Source of the DNA: Glossina fuscipes
Lineage: Eukaryota; Arthropoda; Insecta; Diptera; Glossinidae
NCBI RefSeq assembly: GCF_014805625.2
Contig: NW_023998416.1
Span: 33,148,375 to 33,212,374, forward strand
DNA: 64,000 nt
Direction: 5' to 3'
The translations under genes were made by a program, and so were the position numbers. Shown here in pieces: positions 57,120-64,000 of this stretch (the stretch's first letter is position 1; every line of letters starts with the position of its first letter). The notes under the pieces are model-generated. The model did not search any database and had not been told where the DNA came from. It saw only the letters and a program-made list of their open reading frames with translations.

Positions 57120-57460
57120 TTATATACTTTGCGCTACTTGTGGTACAACGGTATATTAAGTTGGTGCTAAGGTACATAGCACTCAGAAGGACTTGAGAGA
57201 GGCCCGCCTTTTATTACATCGATCGATTCAGAGTCACTCCAGAATTACTTTCTGAGTGCATATTGCTTTCTTGTGTTCAACCTACAGGTAGAAAATTTAG
57301 TATTTGGTATACTGGCATATTTTGGCGCAGTGTTCGAATCGAAGCAATTTTTCGACCACTTCCCATACAAAAATCGTTACATGAATAACTGTATTAAACG
57401 AGGTAATGTGTATTTAATGGGGCATCTTGTCCCACTATCGTGTTTTTACTTGTTTATAAT
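57120..57460 (+). repeat. Repeat family A copy, near full length
   Basis: GCGCTACTTGTGGTACAACG, TATATTAAGTTGGTGC, CACTCAGAAGGACTTGAGAG, ATCGATCGATTCAGAGTCAC, GTTCAACCTACAGGTAGAAA, TTTCGACCACTTCCCATACA and AATGGGGCATCTTGTCCCAC. The 65-codon frame inside is not a gene. Confidence 0.8.
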
Positions 57461-57749
57461 TTATTATTGACGCAACTAAATAATTTATTCGTTGCCGGCA
57501 AATACTTAAAAAATGGTTTGTTTCCTTTCTAACCTATAAGAAAAAGTGTCGGTCTTTTAAAGACCACTGTTGCAAAGCTAGCCGCTTTCTTTACTTGCCC
57601 CCATTTCATAAACTCATAAACCTAATATTTCGCTCTTCTCTCCATGGGCGGATTCAGTGCTTAAAAATGTTCTGATAATGTCATGTCTGTTTTGACGCAA
57701 TACCTCCTAACATATGAATTTATAGGCAGCAGTAACAACATAGAAAATT
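57461..57749. other. Spacer
   Basis: Nothing recognised. Confidence 0.45.
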
Positions 57750-58480
57750 ATTCTTTGTACATTTATTTATTTACCCATAAAATTCAGCAAAAATAAATTA
57801 ACAATCGAATTCAATTGACTCTTAAAGATAAATCTTGTGCTGAGTATCATGGCTAGACCATTACAACATACATAAAGAAAAATAAAGAACAAAGAAGAAA
57901 CAATAAAAAAACAAAGATAAAAAAAAAAGAAACACGTCGGCGTCTAGTGCAGAACCACATTCGCAGCCGGTATAAATCGTAGTTGGGGATGAACCCCTAA
58001 CCCGAGGTAAGCATGCGACTTAGCAATCGATAATACTGAATATATCCAATTCAACTTGCAAACCATGCGGAGGCTTCAAGGTCGGAACTTAATTGAGGCA
58101 CAACATATGCAAAGCGCGCGTGTTAAGGAGACTTGGTTAGATAGAATTTCATCTTTAAGTTAAGACATAATTTAGACTTTTGCAGAGGATGCTAATTGAT
58201 TGAAAAGCTTGTCACTACCTTTAGCAATGAAGGTTATGAAAACTTACTTCCCAGCAGTCTAGAAGCGGGTCCCAACCCAAATTTCTAAGTGTACAGAGAG
58301 ACAATTTTATTTGAAAGGATTCCTTTGCATAGTCCGTGTAGGAAGGTGACCACACAACAAAGGCAAATTAAACCATTAGCCTCACCAGGCTCATGTGTAA
58401 TCTTTCTATAAGGTATAGGTATCTAAGTTTTCTGGATACTCATTTAAAGAAGCCGGGCGCTGATCTGGCTTCATTTCTGG
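57750..58480 (-). pseudogene. Non-LTR retrotransposon 3' end with RT relic and TAAA tail
   Basis: The minus strand at about 58395-58240 reads HMSLVRLMV, then VVWSPSYTDYAKESFQIKL, CTLRNLGWDPLLDC. It corresponds to the jockey/CR1 block 'LVR--LEY---VWSP-Y----K-IE-VQ-KF--YALR-L-W-P'. On the minus strand the sequence then degenerates to a 3' tail GGGTAAATAAATAAATG near 57768-57752. The architecture is the same as at 33870-34500, so both probably belong to one family. It is inactive. Confidence 0.6.
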
Positions 58481-59079
58481 AGAGCTAAAATGTGCAGATT
58501 ATAACGTAGTCTTGGGACTACTACATTCTACATTCCCCAATTTTTGTGAATTGATGTAGTATTCTATAGTGAACGATTTCCTTCAGCGTAAAAGCTTCTT
58601 GCATTTAAATCAACATAGCCAATGTGTCTAAAACATATTAAAAGGAAAGAGAGCCGGAGTATGCTAAAAAGCGCGAAATCACGGTATTTCACTATTACAA
58701 GGACGTTTCCATTTGCTTAGGAAAACTTACTTAGATTGTACTTGAATGCGCTACTTTGCCTGCTGCACTTATTGGATATTCCTTCTTCTGATTGTTACTG
58801 GTTTTAATGTTAGTGAAGGGCTCATATAACGACATGCATAAATCGATCTTCCCATAGAGTCAGTTATGTCTTCGTACAATTCATATTCTGCCGATGAACA
58901 GAGCTTTACAGTGAAATAGCTAATGCCAAGACGTTCAACTTGTCAATTAATGTCTCTATAACGCTTAAACCAGCGCAGCAATGAGTATAACGGTATTTTG
59001 TTCAAACCGATTGCACTTCGAGTTGTGTTGCTAAAGTTTTTTCATGCTTTCCTTGCTAGTCCCGGAGCCGCTTTCTTTC
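58481..59079. other. Spacer
   Basis: Nothing recognised; may include more decayed non-LTR sequence. Confidence 0.4.
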
Positions 59080-59740
59080 TTCTTTCGAAGTACTCTTTTT
59101 ATATCCATCATCGCAGGAAGGTTTGCACCACCCAGAAGGTAGCTTCAGAGAGCCTAAAGAGTCAATATATTTTTGATCGGCATCAAATTGTGGATTGATG
59201 GAAGCTTGTCTCTTTGTACGTCTACGTAACGTTCTCCGTAAAAATGAAGCTACCAGCTTCAATAAAAACACCGAAAGTTCTTGCACGTCGCTGGGTGTTG
59301 GAAATCGAGCAAATAGATTGATGAATTTATTACTCACAAGCTACAAGAGACAGATCTATAAAAATTTAAAAGTATATCATTGGGCGATATTTTAATATAT
59401 GTGCGTAAATCGAAAATGCCGGCTATGCCTATACAAAACCTTTATAACTAATAGAAACAAGCTTCAAAAACCCCGTAAAGCGTATACATTCTTCGCCAGT
59501 GTCAAATTTGAATACCGATTTCTTCATCTATACATCTGTTCCTTTGCTCAACTTTCTAGTGTCTATGGTAAGCATTTTCCTATTTACAAAGAGGAAGATG
59601 TCACCGACAAATTTGCAAAAGAATTTTAAAACGGCCCAAACTGGTCGAAGGATACGCCTGCAATGCAAACAAAACTGATATTATTTTTACTTTCTATGTT
59701 TTTTGTTCTTTAGCCGTACCGAGTCATACCGACCCTACAT
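59080..59740 (+). repeat. Repeat family B copy, near full length, diverged
   Basis: GCAGGAAGGTTTGCACCACC, CAGAAGGTAGCTTCAGAGAG, ATTTTTGATCGGCATCAAAT, ACGTTCTCCGTAAAAATGAA, AAAGTTCTTGCACGTCGCTG, AAACAAGCTTCAAAAACCCC and TGGTCGAAGGATACGCCTGC. Three overlapping short frames inside it are by-products. Confidence 0.65.
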
Positions 59741-60079
59741 CACTTCGCCTAGTAGGAATATTCGCTCGTTTTGGTAATAATATCCCAAAAAGTACACTTT
59801 ATTTTCGTGCGAAGTCATAAGTTTCCTGAAAGGCCGCATGAAGGAAGTTTAGACTTTGTCTCCATATAAGAGTTTGCTCTTCGTGATAGCACCTGTGCAA
59901 GTAGGGATTCAAAAAAGAAAGACCTATGTGATTCGAATTCCCAAAATAGACCCATGTAGTTCAAATTAAGTCCGTATAATTTTCATTTTATTTAATTACT
60001 AATATGAGCCGATTTTTGCCATAATATATTGGAGCTTCGACCTTCTTGCAATATAAAGCTTTGCTTTCCTCAGGAAAGG
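59741..60079. other. Spacer
   Basis: Nothing recognised. Confidence 0.45.
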
Positions 60080-60475
60080 TTACAGGAGAAGGTGTTCAAA
60101 TTCATTGCCGAAGCCGCTCCATAAGTGTTTACACCAATTTACAATGCTGAAGTACTGCTGAAGTTGCATTATTTTTCCATATAACGACTTTCCGGAATGG
60201 GGCATTATATGAGGAGTGGCGAAGAAGTGGATCGATCCGAACCATTTTCAATAGCGTTTGTTATTGGGCCAAGACACGTCATTGTCCCAAATTTCATCAA
60301 AATACCTCAAAAATGCATGGACAGACGAAAGGACAGACAGACAGGCTTAATCATTTTCTAAATCGATCGGTACAATAAAATCTGGGTCTACCTTAAACTC
60401 CTCTGGCTGGTACATAAGTCCGCACTAGCTTGATACACCTAGCACCACAAGTGGTGCAGAGTATAAAAGTAGAAA
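60080..60475 (-). repeat. Repeat family A, best minus-oriented copy
   Basis: CCATATAACGACTTTCCGGA, GTGGATCGATCCGAACCATT, TTCAATAGCGTTTGTTATTG, GGACAGACAGACAGGCTTAA, AAATCGATCGGTACAATAAA, ACTCCTCTGGCTGGTACATA and the terminus CACCACAAGTGGTGCAGAGT. Confidence 0.85.
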
Positions 60476-60575
60476 AATGAACCACGACCAACTAGTATCG
60501 TACATTAGGAAAATGTAGTTTGCCTTCCCTTAGATTCGCTCACAGCGGAATATAATTTTCTTGCTCGTTTTCTGT
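60476..60575 (+). repeat. Repeat family B terminal fragment
   Basis: GAACCACGACCAACTAGTAT, TTAGATTCGCTCACAGCGGA and ATATAATTTTCTTGCTCG are the right end of the family. It is joined directly to the end of the A copy. Confidence 0.55.
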
Positions 60576-61239
60576 TAATAAGCGTAACTCATATCGGTCA
60601 ACACGATATTTTAAAAAATATTTTATGATTTAATTCGTCGGTTTTATAATATGGGGAAATTCGCGGGTATGTATACACTTATATCCTTGACTGTAGTTCT
60701 TCTACTTATTATGTGTCTTCTAAAATGTGAATCAAAGCAACAGCTTTCGCTTTCAACGATTGCTTGTGCGTGAAAAGTAGTACACATATGTTATTATTGT
60801 TGTTGTAATTAAATTAATATTTTTTTTTACCTTAAACATAATACCATATTATATACGTGGTGCGTGAACGTGGTACAGGTGTTGCATAAAAAAAGCATTT
60901 GAATGGATTAAATGTTCTTACACTTGAATCACTTTGTTATAAAGTGGATTTAAATTTTTTACGCGACGGTACACACTCTTGAACAGCAGTTACAAATTTT
61001 TATTACTTTATTTCATATGAGAAGAATTTATAAAATGTAAGAAAAGTATATTCGTCATGATCGAATCCATTCATCATCACCGTTATCCTAAAGAAGATTA
61101 AGAATTAAATTTTCATACATATATTTATTCTTGCAGGCTGTATGTGTTGTGCTCTAAGAGCAACAAGCAAACCGCCAGATAGATAGGTGGACAGTTTTCA
61201 TCACACGAACGGGCGTTTTAGGCGTGTTTTTTAAAAAGC
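60576..61239. other. AT-rich spacer
   Basis: Nothing recognised. Confidence 0.45.
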
Positions 61240-61445
61240 TTGAGTCATTTTCAAACTCTTTTGCAACTTTATAAGGGATATATCCATTTTTGCGAACGGG
61301 AGAGTGCAGACGGGCGGATGGACAGATAAATTGACGGATATGCTTAAATATATACGATCAAAAATATATACACTTTGTAGGGTCTCTGAAGCTTCCTTCT
61401 GGGCTGTAAACGTTTTGCAAAATGAATATACCCCTCCACAAAGAT
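61240..61445 (-). repeat. Repeat family B left part, reverse orientation
   Basis: GGCGGATGGACAGATAAATT, TGCTTAAATATATACGATCA, ATATATACACTTTGTAGGGT, CTCTGAAGCTTCCTTCTGGG and CTGTAAACGTTTTGCAAAAT, then GAATATACCCCTCC, the exact reverse of 39758-39910. Confidence 0.7.
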
Positions 61446-62160
61446 TTTATCTTATGAATCTTTTCTTTGGATAGGAACGGCTACGTGGAAGTGAGTTCAA
61501 AAATTTGTCAACTTGATCCATTCCTATCCAATCCAAAAATCACATAGATTTTATAAGCTGAAGTACTACGTTTTTTGTCGCGAAATTTAAAAAATAGCAA
61601 AAATTCCTTATTTAAAAATATTTGCGAAGAAAGCCTTCTACGCGAAATGATCGGAAAAAGCGGACGCACTTTTAAGGAGGGTTGTTGGACGAATCTGCAT
61701 CGATATGCTATATTTCGTCAAAGTACGCCGGTAAGTAAGTAAGTAATCTATGTTTTATCAAAACAAAACCTCTTGGGAAATTCAAACGTAACTCTCCTAA
61801 CAGTTTTAGTAGCTCATAGATCGCAATGAAAAGATACAACAGAAAATTATATGAAGACATGGATAAGAGACGCTTGTTATCCACTTGCTTGCTGTACTGC
61901 TATCTTCAATAAAACATTTTTCAGTACTATATCAGTCGAGTTTTCCTACGAAGCTGCATAGAAGAAGTGGTCAACTTTGATTACCCTGTCGAAAACGTGG
62001 AGGTCTGAATTTTCCCAGTGAAAAGAGCTGACAGGAATAAGTTTTTATTAAATAAATAGTCAAATTAAACCGAACAACAAGTTGCATGTGACATTAAAAG
62101 TGATTTTTTTTTTTCTTTAAGTGTGTTAAAATTTCAAAGCCAAGTGTCAGCCAGAAAAAA
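61446..62160. other. AT-rich spacer
   Basis: Nothing recognised apart from a short GTAAGTAAGTAAGT run at about 61730. Confidence 0.45.
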
Positions 62161-62277
62161 ATGATATCGACCCCCGTTGCCAAAGTAAGCACCAGCGGCA
62201 CTAACAGTAATTTAAAGCATAGGAGTGAATATGTTTTTTGTTTTTATTTTACGCGACAGCAAAAACTACAACAATAG
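62161..62277 (+). CDS. Candidate first coding exon, 38 codons open
   Basis: ATG 62161 has a good insect context (CCAGAAAAAAATG) in a small patch less AT-rich than its flanks. The frame reads MISTPVAKVSTSGTNSNLKH and stays open to TAG 62275. A good donor-like CAAAGTAAGC lies after the eighth codon, so the coding exon may be only MISTPVAK. I recognise no family. It could be the start of a gene running out of the window, or chance. Confidence 0.2.
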   Translation: MISTPVAKVSTSGTNSNLKHRSEYVFCFYFTRQQKLQQ

Positions 62278-62735
62278 CGAAAAGTGAGTGTAGCTGCATG
62301 TAATTTTCAGCACAAGGCAAACACACGTCAATTTTTCAAACATTACATTAAAATTTAAGAGGCTTTCAAAAAAAGAAAAAAACGTCAAAATAAATTTGGT
62401 TCAATGAGCGACGTTTTCGACAAACAAAATGTCATTGCAACTGTGCAGCAAACAAAGCTTAAATAAATTGGCATAAATCATAAAAAAGCAACAGGAGAGA
62501 CATTTTTTACTTACATAAAATATTTATTTGTCATGGCTGCAGGCGTTAGATATGTAGGCGACAATCAAACAAAATATGGAAAAAAGGCGAATATAGATTA
62601 GGAAATAAACTATAATTTATTTATCAGAATTAATTTTATTCTCCTAATCCTGATTAGTTTCGAATTCCCTTAATGTCCGCCATTAATTAAGAAAACTTTG
62701 CAAACCATCTGTGGAATTGTGCGTAAAAATAATAA

Positions 62736-63008
62736 ATGAATATTGAAACCTTTCTGAAAATAGGCTGCGCCTCCGAAGTAGGAACAACAACAACAAGAAC
62801 TAAGCAAAAAGTAACTTCTCCTATACAAGACAACCTAAGAAACGCATGTAACAGCATGCCTCAAGCATTGCTACCATCTATAATACCAAAACTCTTAAAA
62901 CTCATATCACTGTGCAATTTGATAGAAGCAACAATTACAAGTCAAGCAAACCGCTTGCCGACCTATATGAGTGCCGCAGCTCACAGATTGATTAAGCCTT
63001 TCAATTGA
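62736..63008 (+). CDS. Hypothetical ORF, 90 residues
   Basis: A 90-residue frame starts at ATG 62736 (context AATAAATGAA) and ends at TGA 63006. The product (MNIETFLKIGCASEVGTTTT…) is Thr/Ser/Asn-rich, with a Leu-rich middle (SIIPKLLKLISLCNLIEA) that could be an amphipathic helix. There is no signal peptide, Cys pattern or known domain. It is the least shadow-like open frame in the last 10 kb. A real small gene, an exon or transposon debris are all possible. Confidence 0.22.
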   Translation: MNIETFLKIGCASEVGTTTTRTKQKVTSPIQDNLRNACNSMPQALLPSIIPKLLKLISLCNLIEATITSQANRLPTYMSAAAHRLIKPFN

Positions 63009-63659
63009 TTTAAAATACTCTAACGTGGGTTATATTAATCGATAAATTGGATTGTGCGTTAATTAAAACTGATTAACGCTCTGCATATACCTGTTTCAAC
63101 AACTGTGGCAACTGGAAAAAAATACGAGGTAAAAATGATCCCTTTTGGTAGAAAAAGATATATGCCATCGTCATCGTGAGAACTAGATCATCGCAACTAC
63201 AATCGAAAACTAGACCGGCATCGTAACAGCCACCAACGAATTTTGGAACGTTACATGTTTTATAATCTTTTTGAAGATCGAAAAGCAAAAAAGATCAAAA
63301 TGATTTACTCGGTAGTTCTAGGTTTAACTTGGCTTCGCTCAACTGGCATTAAAATCAAAAAAAAAGGTTTATGTCTATATGTGAGTGTGTCAAGCTGCAA
63401 TCCGTCCTTCATCCAATATGTGGCTTCTCATCACACGTTCGCACATCTGTCCATTTATTTATTGCTTTCGACCCCATGAAAACACTTTGCCGTTTCTTCC
63501 GCAGAATGGTGTTGATGCCGATATATCGGGCAACAGTCACCTTAATGTCTGAAACGAACATATGTTTAAAATGAGACATTTCAGCTTACGTTTTTGTTTT
63601 TTGATTCTTTGCTCTTGTAAAAAATGATATTGACTTGAAAATGGTTTAAATATATGAAG
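63009..63659. other. AT-rich spacer
   Basis: Overlapping plus-strand frames at 63243-63574 have no recognisable content. Confidence 0.45.
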
Positions 63660-63950
63660 AAATTGCCAAACGCTGCAAAAAAAATTGTGAGGTGTGTGGC
63701 GGAAATGCTGAAGTGAACGAAAGACCCAGGAGTGGTTTGCTCGATTCCGTTCCTGAGATTTTGTAGTCAAATATTCACCTCGCTATGGACGGAAAGTCGA
63801 TCAAATGTTTCAACTGGTGGAGCATGACTGCCATGCAAACTGCCAGGAATAGCGGAGACACTAAGCATCAACCACATCGCAGTTTGCAATCATTTGAAAA
63901 GAACAGGTAAAAAAAGAAGCCCGAGAGGGCGGAAATGCTGCAAAATCCTC
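63660..63950 (+). pseudogene. Mariner transposase N-terminal relic
   Basis: Across three frames one can read NAAKKI, CEVCGGNAEVNER, QEWFARFRS, a stop, DFVVKYSPRYGRKVDQMFQL then VEHD, and finally ETLSINHIAVCNHLKRTGKK. This follows the mariner DNA-binding half: AAKKICEVYGE--V-ER, CQ-WFARFRSGDF-VKD-PRSGRP, then I-EL-I-HTTVCNHLKRLGY-KK. Frameshifts fall near 63690, 63730 and 63850, and several stops are present. It lacks the catalytic half, which may lie beyond the window. Confidence 0.7.
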
Positions 63951-64000
63951 TTGTATATGATAATATTATGATAATATTTATGACTGTTTTTTGTCGAAAA

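Noticed and set aside
57950..58030. GGGGATGAACCCCTAACCC, tRNA-like loop
   Set aside because: It lies inside the non-LTR 3' relic and lacks the rest of a tRNA.
1..64000. CRISPR arrays, operons, rRNA or prokaryotic genes
   Set aside because: None seen; splice sites, microsatellites and transposon types indicate an insect nuclear genome.

Overview
The window looks like nuclear DNA of a higher fly (Diptera, Brachycera; a tephritid or muscoid relative is my best guess). It is AT-rich and intron-bearing, and it carries many simple repeats, mariner/Tc1 relics, non-LTR retrotransposon relics and two very abundant short repeat families. The strongest coding match is to an arthropod PDGF/VEGF-related factor. 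There are no prokaryotic features and no CRISPR array, and I found no intact transposon.

Layout: bases 1-706 hold the last two coding exons of a Pvf-type growth factor on the plus strand (the 5' exons lie outside the window), followed by its 3' flank. A tandem array of three ~147-bp units follows at about 1373-1805. From 1.8 to 21.5 kb there is no convincing gene: the sequence is AT-rich, with copies of repeat family A, one mariner relic and a GC-richer promoter-like patch near 12.85 kb. The second supported gene lies on the minus strand at 21590-22727. It is a four-exon serine-protease homologue in which all three catalytic positions are substituted, with an acidic and Pro-Tyr-Gln-Pro-Asp-Lys repeat tail.

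From 23 to 64 kb the window is mostly repeat graveyard. It holds a gag-like relic (26.2 kb), reverse-transcriptase C-terminal relics (27.1, 34.3, 37.1 and 58.3 kb), a non-LTR RNase H relic (31.1 kb), a Tc1-type DD34E transposase relic (42.8-43.6 kb), mariner relics (52.3 and 63.8 kb), tRNA-like SINE pieces, and many copies of families A and B. A few short open segments with credible splice or start context (7.3, 31.8, 33.5, 62.2 and 62.7 kb) are listed as weak exon candidates.

The two genes have no evident functional link: one is a secreted ligand of the PVR receptor tyrosine kinase pathway, the other a probably secreted pseudo-protease. The repeat families dominate the window. About 19 copies of A (ending in a CACCAC/GTGGTG palindrome) and about 11 copies of B (ending in a TTCGG/CCGAA hairpin followed by CTTACTTG) are recognisable by eye. 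The two families share a similar internal order of motifs.
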